A stretch of DNA of 64,000 bases. Origin: Aegilops tauschii subsp. strangulata (taxonomy: Eukaryota; Streptophyta; Magnoliopsida; Poales; Poaceae). Under the pieces are notes generated by a model. It saw only the letters and a program-made list of their open reading frames with translations. It did not search any database and was not told where the DNA came from. Shown in pieces: positions 12,938 through 23,914 of the stretch. Position numbers and translations under genes: made by a program. Position 1 is the stretch's first letter. Each line of letters opens with the position of its first letter. The DNA is taken from the NCBI RefSeq assembly GCF_002575655.3, contig NC_053037.3, positions 445,625,793 through 445,689,792 on the forward strand, given 5' to 3'.

Positions 12938-13471
12938 TTATACAGCGGTATAAGGATACAAGCATATTGATAAACCGGAATTTGTTATTCGTAAACCGGA
13001 GTCTGACAATGGAAACAGTACAATGATGAATGCATTGGCGGTTCAACAGGGGACTAATGGTATCTACTGGGTCATCATTTTGTATATGAAGTTAAACCGC
13101 CCAATCTGGTACTCCTTGTGTATAAGTGAAGGAAGAAACAAGTTTCACATCTGGCCATGGTAATTTCAGATCTACCGCGCGTTGGAAAAACAAAATATAT
13201 TCTGACCTAATTTCCAGCGTACTAAAAGTTCACCAAGTTGAGATGAGTTGGATATCAAACAGGTGCTAAAACTACTACTGCGCGAGATCTATGAGGTTTT
13301 TGGATCTAATCCATGGATATAAATAAGGATAAAGAAGGGCGGCGACGAACACTAATGAACGACAGAAACCCTAAGTGCAGATCTATGGTAAGAGAAAGGG
13401 GAGACGTACTGAGGCTGTTGAGGAGCGGCGGCGCGCGGAGGAACTCTGGTACGTTCAGGTCGATGCAGCGG
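12938..13471 (-). other. 5' leader of the outer antisense gene, cut from its promoter by the inner Tat insertion
   Basis: No frame of useful length is open here on the minus strand before the start codon at 12883. The sequence looks like leader plus a first intron. Its upstream continuation on the minus strand is at 25149 and beyond, across the inserted element, as shown by the AGCGG duplication on either side. Confidence 0.55.
13467..13471. repeat. Target-site duplication AGCGG (left copy)
   Basis: Matches 25144-25148 exactly and directly abuts the LTR. It proves insertion into the outer element. Confidence 0.9.
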
Positions 13472-14698
13472 TGTCGGAGTAAATGGCCACGGGTAGCCTA
13501 ACCGACTCCCCTTGGCTCTTTGAAAAATTATCAGGCCATTCGAGCCTTCAAGCCTACAGAGGGCAGGGCCGCCTTCCCCCGGCCGGCTATCCCCAGGGCC
13601 GACTACCAGAAGGCGACCTGGCCTCAGAAACCTTCCCCACGAAAGCTACGAGATGGCCGACTCCAGGAAGCCGGCCCCAAGAGGACCGACTCCCAGAAGC
13701 CGGCCATGAAGAGAGCCGACTCCTAGAAGCCGGCCATGAAGAGAGTCGGCTCCCAGAAGCTGGCCAAGACTACACCCACCAAGACTGCATCCACACAACG
13801 GCGACAAGACGGGGCGTGGCCGCAGTACAGCCCACTACCCCCGAATCCCAAGTAGGCATGGCCACAGGGCGCCGTACGGGACAGCCATCTCCCGTCTGGC
13901 GCGGCACTGTAGCCATGTTGACCCTGATGTCACCCACGACAGGCGCCAGTACGGCCCGCGGGCGGCGGGCCCCTTTAGCCAAAGAGACGCTCGAAGGCAG
14001 CCCGGCTTCCCCTAGTCGGCCTGGGGCGTGGCCGGCTCCCCATAGCCGGCCGCCTCCCTCCCTCGAAGCATGCGCCTCATTAAGGAGACAAGACGAGGTA
14101 AGGCTACAGTGAGAGCCGCAAGGCGGCGGCACTGTAGCCACGCTTACCTCGACAAAGCCCTCGTCATCAGAGGCGAGGCAACAGTAACCAGCCGCCGACA
14201 AAGCCTCCAAGCGGTGGGGCCGGCCTATCGGCCAAGAGGCCGGCAGCCGGCGGGACCCCCCAGTCGGCGGGCCCCAATGACCGGCGGAGAAGTCGGCGAG
14301 TATAGACACTGACGGCTGGGGCCCGCACCCAGCCGGATTACCAATGTACCCCTGGGGGGTAGGCCTATACAAACCCCCCAGGGCACCCATGCAAAGGGTT
14401 GATCTCATAGAGTTTCACACACCACATAGAGGGAAAAGGAGAGCTAGTCTTGCCCTTCTTCTTCCCCTAGCAAAAAAGCTCGAGGAGCACTTGTAGTTAT
14501 TCGTGTTGATCTAGTGATCATGCGGAGACCCCGCAGCGCAGGACTAGGGGTGTTATCTCCACGGAGAGCCCCGAACCTGGGTAAGATTCGCCGGCGTGCA
14601 TGTCTTCACCTCATCCCGTTTCCAGGCACCGGCGATGTCTTACTGGCTCCCACAATGATAAGCCACCCGTTGGCATATGTCGCACCTACCACCCGACA
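13472..14698 (+). repeat. 5' LTR of inner Tat element
   Basis: 1227 bp, very similar to the 3' copy. It contains about three tandem units of 30 bp around 13686-13766 (repeated GCCGGCCATGAAGAGAG). The TATA-like site at 14366-14373 reads TATACAAA, whereas the 3' LTR has TATATAAA (24811-24818), so the 5' promoter box is probably damaged by one base. Open frames across the LTR are GC-driven and not credible genes. Confidence 0.92.
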
Positions 14699-16203
14699 TT
14701 TGGTGCCCATCGTGGGCCCAGGTGCACTGTCGTCCGGAGACCTGTTCTGGACGGGAACCCTCTTCCTCCCCCGCGAGCGCAGCCAGCCTGCCGCGCCCGA
14801 CGGCGCTTGCCCCGACGTGCCACAAGGCGTCGACGACGCCTGCGCGGCAAGCCCCCTCGCCGGTCTTCTTGGCGAGACTCGCATCTCCGACGAGCCCGCG
14901 TCAGACGCGGGCACGGACTACTCTGAGAACCGCCTCGTCAGCCTTCTCGACCAACTTCACGTCTCCAGCGAGCTTGCTGTAGACTTGGAGTCGGTCGGCT
15001 CCACCGACCCGATGCTTGTCGACTCCGACACGGCATCGCTCGACGCCTACCCCTCCGACGTGGTAGTCGTCAACGAATCTCTCCCTCGAGCTGACAGCGG
15101 CAGCAGCGCTGTCACTGAGGTGCTGGTCATCAGCCACGTCGCCAACTCGAGCGAGAACGCCCGCGACGCCCTATAGGCGGCGATGCACGACTTGTCCGTC
15201 CCTATTCCGGTCGACGCTGACGCCTAGACCCTGGAAGCATGCCGCCTCGCCCTCATCGCGGAGGGCCAGAAGATAGCCTCCATGAGACGCCTCACTGAGG
15301 CTCACCAGCGCGAAGTCGACCACCCCGCCTTCAGTACGCCGCCTCATGGCGGCCCGAGCCGAGCCGGCCTCGTAAAGAAGCGCGGCGCAGCCATAGCCAG
15401 CATGCTGGGGGCAGACCGCCCCGTCTACGCCACCCCGCTCGAGAATCTGCGAGCCGGTCAGGCGGCCGCTGAAGAGCTAAATGGGCTACGGGCAGACGAC
15501 CTCCCCTACATGACAAGGCGCATCCAGCAGCTGGTCGACGCGGCCGCAGAACGGCATGAAGCCGGCGCCCGCGCCGAGAGTCCTCCTCCACGCCGAGAGC
15601 ACGCCGCGACCTCCCAGTCGCCTACCGCGAGCGGCGCCCGCGCGAGGAAGGACAAGGAGCCGGCTGCTAGCCGCAGCCGGACTCGCATCACCATCGAGCA
15701 TGATGTGGAAGGCCGCCCCCGAGCAGTGGAGCGCCAAGGCAATCCGCCTCCTCCCCCACCTCGTGGAGAGAGATATCCCACCCCGCCGCCTGTCACACAC
15801 CCGACCCTCGGTGGCCGACTAGGCCACCACAAAGGAGTCGGCGAGAACGACGCCCGCCACCGGATCGACTGCCTAGCTCGATCCCTGGCGTTGGAAGAAG
15901 AAGACGATGTCGGCCCGCCATGCTTTGGCCCCCGCATCCGCGACGAGCCCTTCCCCAAAGGGTTCTCGCTCCCTAGAGACACGCCTAAATACAACGGCTC
16001 CGTAAAGCTGGAAGATTGGCTCATCGACTACTCTACCGCTGTCAATATAGCGAACGACAATAGGCGCGTTGCCGTGAAGTACGTCCCTCTCATGCTGCAA
16101 GGCACGGCGCGCACCTGGCTCAACAGCCTCAAGCCCTACAGCGTCAACAGCTGGCTGGACTTCACAGAAGTCTTCGTCCGCAACTTCACCAGCACGTACA
16201 AGC
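14699..16203 (+). pseudogene. Gag of inner Tat element, truncated by a deletion
   Basis: One frame runs from the PBS to about 16203 with stops at 15174-15176 (TAG) and 15225-15227 (TAG). The N-terminal part is acidic and Ser/Asp-rich. The middle is Pro/Arg-rich. The gag domain starts at about 15940 with FPKGFSLPRDTPKYNGSVK, YVPLMLQGTARTWLNSL and FVRNFTSTYKRP. The protein then breaks off abruptly: nothing of the C-terminal gag, protease or most of RT follows. The first 15 residues of the gag domain parallel LPKDFKGPRKVPNY of the outer element, confirming that the two are related. Confidence 0.82.
14701..14718 (+). other. Primer-binding site of inner Tat element, degenerate tRNA-Lys type
   Basis: TGGTGCCCATCGTGGGCC, just after the LTR end at 14698. 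It is similar in place and sequence to the PBS of the outer element, with several mismatches to tRNA-Lys. Confidence 0.6.
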
Positions 16204-16280
16204 GCCCAGAACCGCTTTATCAAGTTGCGAGATGTGCAGAAGTTCACCGGGTGCCTGGCCTCCCTAAACCGCTTTATCAG
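16204..16280 (+). other. Deletion junction with 13-bp templated duplication
   Basis: Gag sequence ends at about 16203-16209 and RT-end sequence (RDVQKFTGCLASLNRF) starts at about 16224. Between them sits AACCGCTTTATCA (16210-16222). The same 13 bases occur 57 bp downstream, at 16267-16279, where they belong to the RT coding (NRFIS). The junction therefore appears to contain a short filler copied from nearby DNA. Confidence 0.75.
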
Positions 16281-18836
16281 CCGGCTAGGAGAGAAGGCTC
16301 TCCCCCTGTACCGACTCATGAAGAAATCCACTCATTTCGAGTGGAATGACCAAGCAGACCAAGCCTTCCATGAGTTGAAGAAAATGCTGACCACTCCACC
16401 TGTCCTGGCGGCGCCGACTGAGAAGGAGCCCATGCTCCTCTACATTGCCGCAACTAGCGGAGTAGTCAACACAGTTGTCGTGGTCCAGCACCCAGAAGAA
16501 GGCTGAGCCCAGCTAGTTCAGAGGCCGGTATATTATCTAAGCGAAGTACTATCCAGTTCAAAGCTAAACTACCCACACTACCAGAAGATGTGCTATGGAG
16601 TGTACTTCGCTGCCAAGAAGCTGAAGCCCTACTTTCAAGAGCATCCCATCACGGTCGTATGCACTGCCCCGCTTGCCGAGATCATAGGCAGCCGGGATGC
16701 ATCCGGCCGGGTGGCTAAATGGGCCATTGCACTGGCGCCCTACACAATCTTTTACCAGCCCCGCACCGCCATCAAGTTTCAAGCATTGGCCGACTTCCTC
16801 GTCGACTGGGCCGAGACCCAGTACCTACCGCCGGCTCCCGACTCTACTCATTGGCGGATGCACTTCGACGGGTCCAAGATGCGCACCGGCTTGGGAGCCG
16901 GCATCGTCCTCACCTCTCCCAAAGGCGACAAGCTCAGATACACGCTCCAAATCCACTTCGCCGCCTCCAACAACGTGGCCGAATACGAGGCGCTCATACA
17001 CGGGCTCCGGCTAGCCAAAGAGCTCGGCATACGCCGGATCCTGTGTTATGGCGACTCAGACTTGGTGGTCCAGCAGTCATCTGGCGACTGGGATGCCAAG
17101 GATGCAAACATGGCGAGCTATCGATTCCTCGTCCAACAGATCAGTGGGTACTTCGAAGGGTGCGAGTTCCTTCACGTGCCACGGGCCGACAACGACCAAG
17201 CAGATGCCCTGGCACGGATCGGCTCCACTCGACAGGCTATACCAACCGGTGTCTCTCTCCAGCGCCTCCTCAAACCGTCTATCAAGCCGTCTCCAGAGTC
17301 GGATTCTATCTTCGTACCGCCTGCCCCTGATGCAGTCGGATCCGACTGGAGGAACCCAGCAGGCGGCTCGGGGACTTCGACAAGCGGCCCGGGGACTACC
17401 GTAGTCGCACCCGGCTCGGGGACTTCAGAACCCGGCCCGGGGACTGCAGCAGTCGGCCTGGGGACTGCAGCGACACAAGAAGCGATGGTCGACTCCAACT
17501 CTCCATCACCCAACCCACCCACCCGAGTCACAGTGGCCTTACTAACAGTAGAAGAAGTCACAGCTCCATCATGGGCCCAGCCCATCCTCAACTTCCTAGT
17601 CAACAGAGAGCTGCCGACTGATGAGATCTCGGCAAGACTAGTGCAACGTCGAGCCGGGGCATATGCAATAATAAACAGAGAACTTGTCAAGCGCAGCGTC
17701 ACTGGAATCTTTCAGCGCTGCGTTGAGCCATAGAAAGGTGTGGCAATCCTCAAGGATATCCATCAGGGTGAATGCGGCCACCACGCAACTTCAAGATCAC
17801 TTGTCGCCAAGGCTTTTCGCCATGGTTTCTTCTGGCCGACTGCTTTGGAAGATGCCAAAGAGATAGTCAAAAGATGCAAAGGATGCCAAGTCTTCAGTTC
17901 CAAGCAACACTTGCCGGCTTCTGCACTCAAGACCATCCCCTCACCTAGCCCTTTGCCGTTTGGGGGCTGGACATGGTGGGCCCATTCAAGACAGCCCGCG
18001 GCGGCATGACGCACCTGCTTGTCGCCGTGGACAAATTTACCAAGTGGATCGAGGCGAAGCCAATCAAGAAGCTGAACCGGCCGACTGCCGTGACATTCAT
18101 CGCCGACATCACTACTCGGTACGGCATGCCACATAGCATCATCACCGACAATGGCACAAATTTCGCCAAGGGAGCACTGGCACGCTTCTGCGCAACGCAG
18201 GGCATCCGACTGGACTTAGCGTCTGTTGCCCACCCGCAGTCAAACGGTCAAGTCGAGCAAGCAAACGGCCTCATCCTCTCCGGCATCAAGCCCCGACTGG
18301 TCGTACCACTAGAGCGTTCAGCCGGCTGCTGGCTCGACGAGCTGCCGGCTGTCCTCTAGAGTCTGCGCACTACCCCAAACAAGTCAACCGGCTTCGCTCC
18401 GTTCTTCCTTGTATATGGTGCCGAGGCCGTCATCCCAACTGACATCGAGTTTGACTCGCCTCGGGTCACCATGTACACGGAGGCGGAGGCCAAGGAAGCT
18501 CGAGAAGACGGCGTCGACCTGCTGGAAGAAGGCCGGTTGTTAGCACTCAGCCGGTCCGCCATCTACCAGCAGGGTTTGCGCCGTTACCACAACCGCAAGG
18601 TCAAGCCAATATCTTTCCAAGAGGGCGACCTTGTGCTCCGGCTGATCCAGCGAACAGCCGGCCAGCACAAGCTCTCGGCCCCTTGGGAAGGCCCTTTCGT
18701 CTTCAGCAAGGCACTAGGCAACGACTCCTACTACCTGATCGACGCACAAAAACCAAGAGCACGCAAGAGGGATGATTCCGGCAAGGAGTCGGAACGACCA
18801 TGGAACGCCAACCTCTTGAGAAGATTTTACAGTTGA
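16225..18836 (+). pseudogene. Pol remnant of inner Tat element: RT end, RNase H and integrase
   Basis: The frame opens with the last part of RT (FISRLGEKALPLYRLMKK, EWNDQADQAFHELKK). RNase H (HFDGSKMRTGLGAG, NNVAEYEALIHGLR, CYGDSDLVVQQ) covers about 16855-17250. A Gly/Pro/Thr-rich linker follows. Integrase starts near 17700 with an HHCC finger (HQGECGHHATSRS, CKGCQVF) and then GLDMVGPF, IITDNGTNF and NGQVEQANG as catalytic boxes. Breaks are TGA at 16504-16506, TAG at 17731-17733, a frameshift near 17950 just before the integrase core, and TAG at 18357-18359 where the outer element has Trp (VLWS). No chromodomain is present. Confidence 0.88.
17370..17466 (+). repeat. Five GGGGACT motifs repeated inside the pol linker
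   Basis: GGGGACT occurs at 17370, 17391, 17418, 17439 and 17460, at spacings of 21, 27, 21 and 21 bases. All are multiples of three, so the frame is kept and a Gly-Thr-rich linker results. The motif equals the core of this element's own polypurine tract (GCTTTGGGGACTAC at 23901-23914). Confidence 0.85.
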
Positions 18837-19558
18837 AAGCAGTATGTATCATGCTACCTTTTTGTATTAAGTACGAAACAACGGGCCCCTCGAGGAGCAC
18901 TCGGGGACTGCCCTCCTTTATCTATGAATGACGAGTGTCATATTCATGGATGCATTATTACATTTGATTTTCTGTCTGGCACCGGGTTCGACTAGTCGGC
19001 CCGGGGACTGGCCGCCTTAAGTTATATTAAAGTTCTACCTGAAGTCAGACAAGTAGTGTGCCAGCTCCCGAGCCCTCTTGTCGAAAGTCGCAGTTCGAAG
19101 AACCGACTGTCCGACTGGCAAGAGCCAAAGGCAGAAAGGACGCCCACATGAAAGACGGCGAAGGTCTAACGAACTTATATAACGTAAAGACGACCTCCAA
19201 CCATGCTTGCCGGCTAACAAAACAGCCGGCTGGCCGGCCTCCCAGTCACTTCGCTATAATCCAACAAAGCTAGAGTACTTGCCCTCCCAACTGGCCTAGC
19301 ACTTTTCCAGTCACAGATTGCAGAGCAACTGTCCGGCTGGGAAGGCGGCAACCAAGGGAGGGCGGCAAAGGAAACAACCAAAGGATGAAAAGCAAAGAAC
19401 AAGGGAAAGCCAAATGAGAGCATAATTATATTTACATATAAAGCCCCCAACAGGCCGATAGTCAATATAGTTCGAAGACACCCCCAATGGGTGGAATTGT
19501 GCAAACTAAGCAAAATATTGTTTCAAGAGTGATAAAACAGGAAAAAAGAGGCAGTAGA
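18837..19558 (+). other. Non-coding region between pol and antisense gene of inner Tat element
   Basis: No protein is supported. It carries further polypurine-like CGGGGACTG motifs (about 18900-18910 and 19000-19010) and is convergent 3' sequence for both transcripts. Confidence 0.55.
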
Positions 19559-22500
19559 CTAGGCTAAGGGCGCGGTAGTGGAGCCGGGTTGGTCGGTGGA
19601 GACGGCACTGCCGGCTGGAGGAGCGGCCGGCTGGCGGGTCTCGGCTTGATCATCGCCGGCTGCAGGCAGTACACCCGCGCGTGCCTTGTTGCTGGAGGCA
19701 CGGTCGAGCTGAGGCTGACCGGCCGCTCCACCATCCGGCCCGGCGTCTTCACCCTCCTCCTCCTCCTCGCCCTCGTCGCTGGAGTCAACCTCCTCCGCCG
19801 AGTCCTTGCCGTCTGCCGGGTTCAGCCCGAACCACTCCTCCGGTTGGGCAACACCGTTGTCGTCCACTTCAGGAACGAAGGCGCTGGTGTCGGTGTAGTC
19901 GGCAATCGCCGAAGCCCGCTGGATGATAGCCGGCCGCGCCGGCTCCAGCTCCGCGTCGGCTTCCTGCCGCCAGGTGGCCAGCTGGTCCAGACTCAGCTCG
20001 GGGTACCAGGCCTTGGCGAACTCCAGCGCCCGCCTAACGCCGGACCGAGCCGCAGAAGCTTTCCAGGCCTTGAAGCGGCCGACCGCCACCTCCAGCCAAT
20101 CGGTGGTCCGACTGGGGGTGCGGGGAATCACCTCGCCAGGCCAAAAGGCGGCCAGCACCTGCGCTCCGACATGCTGAAGCCGGCGGAGCATGCGGTGCGC
20201 CGGCCGAAGGCGGGCCTGAATCGCCAAGAGATGCTCCTCCAGCGTCCGGCGAGCGTTTGATGCGATCTCAGCGCTAGCTCGCCTTTGTGCCTCGTGGTGG
20301 GCCTTGACGACCTGGCTGGCGGCAGTAGAGAAGCCAGGAAAGTACTCTGCGCAAGAAAGAAGAGAAAACCACCAAGTCAGAAAATAAGCCAAACGACAAG
20401 CGGCAAGCAAGGACGAAGAAGAAGGCGGCCTACCGTCAACCAAGTCTTCGATCCGGCCATAGCCGTTGATCAGCGACTCCCTGGCTTCGGCCCAGCCGGC
20501 CGCCTTTGTCTCATACTCGGCTTGGAGGGCGGCCTCGCTGTCCCGCACCGCCTTCAGGGCCGCCTTGTGGCTCTCCTCCTGGTCGGCCAACCTCTTGGCC
20601 AGGCGGTCACGCTCTTGTGCCAAGGCGGCAAACTCGGCCTCCTTAGCGCGGAGGGCGGCCTGAGTCCCGCCCAGCTGCTCCCTTAGACTAGCGTTGGCCG
20701 CTGCAGGGATGGCAGAAAAAAGAAAGAAGCAATGAGGATGAAGTCGTCAAGGAAGATCCGACCCGACTGCTCAGCAGTCGGCCCGGATCTTGGGGACTAC
20801 ACCCAGTGGGTGCGCTGACGCGCCCCCACATGAGACAAAAGACGAAGCACTTACCCCGGCTCTCAGTTAGGTCAGCAGTCTTCTGGGTCAGCTCCCGAGC
20901 CTGGGAATTGAAGGCAGCTGCGCAAAGATGTGGTAGTCCTGCAAGACAAGCAGAAGAGCAAATGAGAGCAAGATAGCAAAACGAAGCCCGTTAAGAAGTT
21001 CCAAGCCGCCTGCTCAGCAGCTGACTCGGAACTCGGGTACTACACCCAGTGGGTGCGCTGACGCGCCCCCACGGAAGAAACCAAGATCAGAAAAGCAAAG
21101 ACAAAAAGACTAACCCGAATGACCGACCGCGTCGCAAGCAACTCGTCATTATATTTCCTCAGCGCCGCAGCCTGGGCTTGAAGCCGGTTCCAAACGTCCT
21201 GCGCGGCCACGTTCACCACAGCCGTCCCTCCACCCGGCGTCCGCCCCGAGCTGGCGCTGGCCGCCTCCATATCCTGGGCCGACGAGCTGGAGCCCGCAGC
21301 CTTCTGCGGCTCCGATGCAGCCTTCCCCGCGCGCTGGCGTGACGGCCTCTGGACTACTAGATCAGTCCTCGCAGCCGGCTTGCCCCCAGCCGATTGCGCA
21401 GGCGGCAAGTTAGGCCGGCCGCCTTGGGTCGCCCTAGTCGGCGGGGTCGGCGCTGCTTCCCTCTTCGGGACGACGACGTCGTCCTCCCTCTCCAATCCCG
21501 GCTGGTCACCGCCGGCTTCTTCTGGCGGGAGCTCTGGGGCCTCAGGCGCCGCGACGCGCAGAGGGGTGACTAGCAAGGCCCCCTCTGCCATCGCCGCGGC
21601 CGCAGCCTCCGCTTGGGCCTTGGCCGCTGCTTCGGCGCGCGCCTTCGCCGCCTCCTCCTCCTGCACCGCCTTGGCGGCGGCCCCCCTCAACTCCTCTGCC
21701 TCCCGCGCCTCCCGCGCATTTCGCTCCATCGCCGCCTGAAGTTCGGCACGGGGGTCCACGCGGCGAGTGGTGCTCCCGGATCCTCCCAGCGATCCAACGA
21801 CGGAGGCGGCAGCAACCCGCTCGAGCGACAGTGGAGCCCTAATTTTTTGAGAAAGGACTAGGATTCAGGAATTACCAAAGAAAAGAAGAAAGAATAAATG
21901 AAGGGGTATACACTTACGCCGACACCGTCTGCGGCTGCTTCACCGCCTTGCGGAAGCGGGCCGCCTCTTCCCGCCTGGTCGCCGCTGCCCCGCCTTTGGG
22001 CTTCTTCGGCCGACTGCCGAACAAGCCCGACGTGGCACGACGCTTTTGCCCACCGCCCCGAGCAGGCGGCGCGGCGGAGGAACCCGCGACGTGGCCAGAC
22101 GCCAGCTGGCGGTGTGGGAATACTTCCGCCTCGTCGTCGTCCGGCCAGTCGTCGAAACTGGCTCCAAGCCCGGAGCCGTCTGCCTCGCCGCCGGCTTCGC
22201 CACCGCGCGCCTCGATGTCGTCATCCATGGCGGCCGCCCCCAAGTCGGGGTCCTCCAGGTCGTGCTCCGTCCGGTCGGGGAGGAACCGGCGCTCTGCCTC
22301 CGACCCGCCCGCAGGCCTAAGGAGGGGGCTCTGCCGAGACGTGCCGACTAGTCAGAGTCGGCCAGAAGGAACTCGGCGACAAAACTAAGAGAAGAAAGGG
22401 AAAAAGAGAACATACCGTGGGCGGCGAACGTGCTCGGGAATATGGCTCCTTGCCAAACCGCCATTCTGCGGAGAGCTTGCAGTTCGCAAGGTAGTTCACC

Positions 22501-23303
22501 ATGTGGACCACCTCGTCGTGCGGCATGTCCTTGGTGCACATCCGACTCGGATCGAGCTGGCCGCTCATCTGACAGATCAGGTGAGGGCGGCTCTGAAGCG
22601 GAAGCACCCGACGCGCGATGAAGGCGGCCAGCAAGTCGGGCCCCGTCAAGCCCTCCGACTGGATCATCACCCGCAGTCGGGCGACGGCCGCGGCTCCAGC
22701 CGGCGTCAGCGTCACGGCCCGATAGGACCACTGGGGCCGCCTACCCGCCGGCGGGCCGGCTAGATAAGCCGGCAGATTGACGTAGTCGCCTTGCGGGGCG
22801 ACGTTCTTCACGTAGAAGTATGACTTCTGCCAGAGCTTCACCGACTGGATTAGCGTGATGACGGGGAAGGGGTTGTCGGCCGCCACCCTCCGCATCACTA
22901 TGAAGGCGCCACTCTGAGCCGGCACACCCTGCATACGCGTCCCCAGCTTGGACTGGAAGAACTCCCCCTAGAGCTCGAGGGTGGGGAGAACGCCAAGATA
23001 GCCTTCGCACAAGGTGACGAAGGCGGACAGCAGCACCACTGTGTTCGGCATGAGGTGGTGCGGCTGGAGTTGATAGAAGTCGAGGAAGGAGCGGAAGAAC
23101 GCGCTCGCCGGCAAGCCGATGCCGCGCAGGAAATGCGAGCGGAAGACCACTCGCTCGCCCTCCTCCGGCTCCGGCGTAATTTCCGTCTCAGGCGCGAGAC
23201 GGACCTGCACCTTGTCCGCGCCGGGCAGCCGCCGCGTCTTGCGGAGGAACTCGACGTGGTCCTCATTGACGATGGAGCCGTCCCAATCCCCGCCGTACTG
23301 CAT
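19559..23303 (-). pseudogene. Antisense multi-exon gene of inner Tat element
   Basis: Probable exons: 23303-22416, about 22350-21917, about 21846-21121, 20917-20855, 20700-20434 and 20346-19559, joined at good GT/AG sites (for example GTAAGTGC at 20854 and GTAGGC at 20433). Exon 1 starts MQYGGDWDGSIVNEDHVEF and is homologous in order and motif to exon 1 of the outer antisense gene (LCEGYL versus FCEVYL). It is broken by one TAG at 22968-22970 within an otherwise continuous frame. Exon 3 is Ala/Glu-rich (MERNAREAREAEELRGAA) and likely coiled coil. Exons 4-6 continue the coil and end in a very acidic tail. A TATA box lies about 150 bp upstream. The function is unknown. Confidence 0.75.
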
Positions 23304-23453
23304 GGCGGCGTGAGGCCAGAAAGAACAAGCGCGGCGGAGGAAAGAATGGTGGGACAGCGCGGCGGCGAGACGCTACTGTGAGGGAAAGCAGGAGGAAGAA
23401 GATGCCGGAGAGGAGAGGAGCGTGCGAGCGTCTGCCGCTTCCCCTCCTCCCCC

Positions 23454-23461
23454 TACTTATA
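23454..23461 (-). promoter_or_regulatory. TATA box of the inner antisense gene
   Basis: TATAAGTA on the minus strand, about 150 bases before the start codon at 23303 and outside the LTR. It suggests that the antisense gene has its own promoter. Confidence 0.55.
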
Positions 23462-23900
23462 GCCTCGTGCGGCGAAGCCGAGGAGGCGAGGCGTGGGGTG
23501 GGACGTGGGATTAACTGCGCCCACTCCCCCACGTCCCGCGATTACTGCACCCTAAAAACGTGCGGAAACCGCCGCAGGAAGACGTGCGGACGGCTTTGGG
23601 CCATAGAGCATCTGCGCCTGGGCCTGGGCGCAGAAGTGGTGGGCCCCCGACTTGCGGCGACGTCTTGTCGCGCGCGTGGGCTGGCAGGCTCTTTTCAGCC
23701 AAGGGATGCCACGTGATTCGCAGGCGACAAGTGGCCGGCCCACAGCCCGGGGCGCACGTGCCAACAGACTCCCGCCTTCCGACTTTAAAAGATTTCGCCA
23801 AGACGGCGCGCCCAACCGAAGCCGGCTCCCAGCTGCTGGCTCGTCAAGATAAGAAACTGACCGAGCTTCTCGATCTCTTCTCAGCCTCGAAGCCCAACCA

Positions 23901-23914
23901 GCTTTGGGGACTAC
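23901..23914 (+). other. Polypurine tract of inner Tat element
   Basis: GCTTTGGGGACTAC directly abuts the 3' LTR start at 23915. This is the expected place for plus-strand priming. Confidence 0.7.

Noticed and set aside
13483..14408. Long frames across the inner Tat LTR on both strands (and 23926-24853)
   Set aside because: They lie wholly inside the LTR, change between the two LTR copies and consist of short tandem repeats such as EAGHEESRLPEAG.
19589..20260. 223-codon plus-strand frame opposite the last exon of the inner antisense gene
   Set aside because: It is the complement of a coherent coding exon with correct splice sites on the minus strand. The plus-strand product is low-complexity and unlike any domain.
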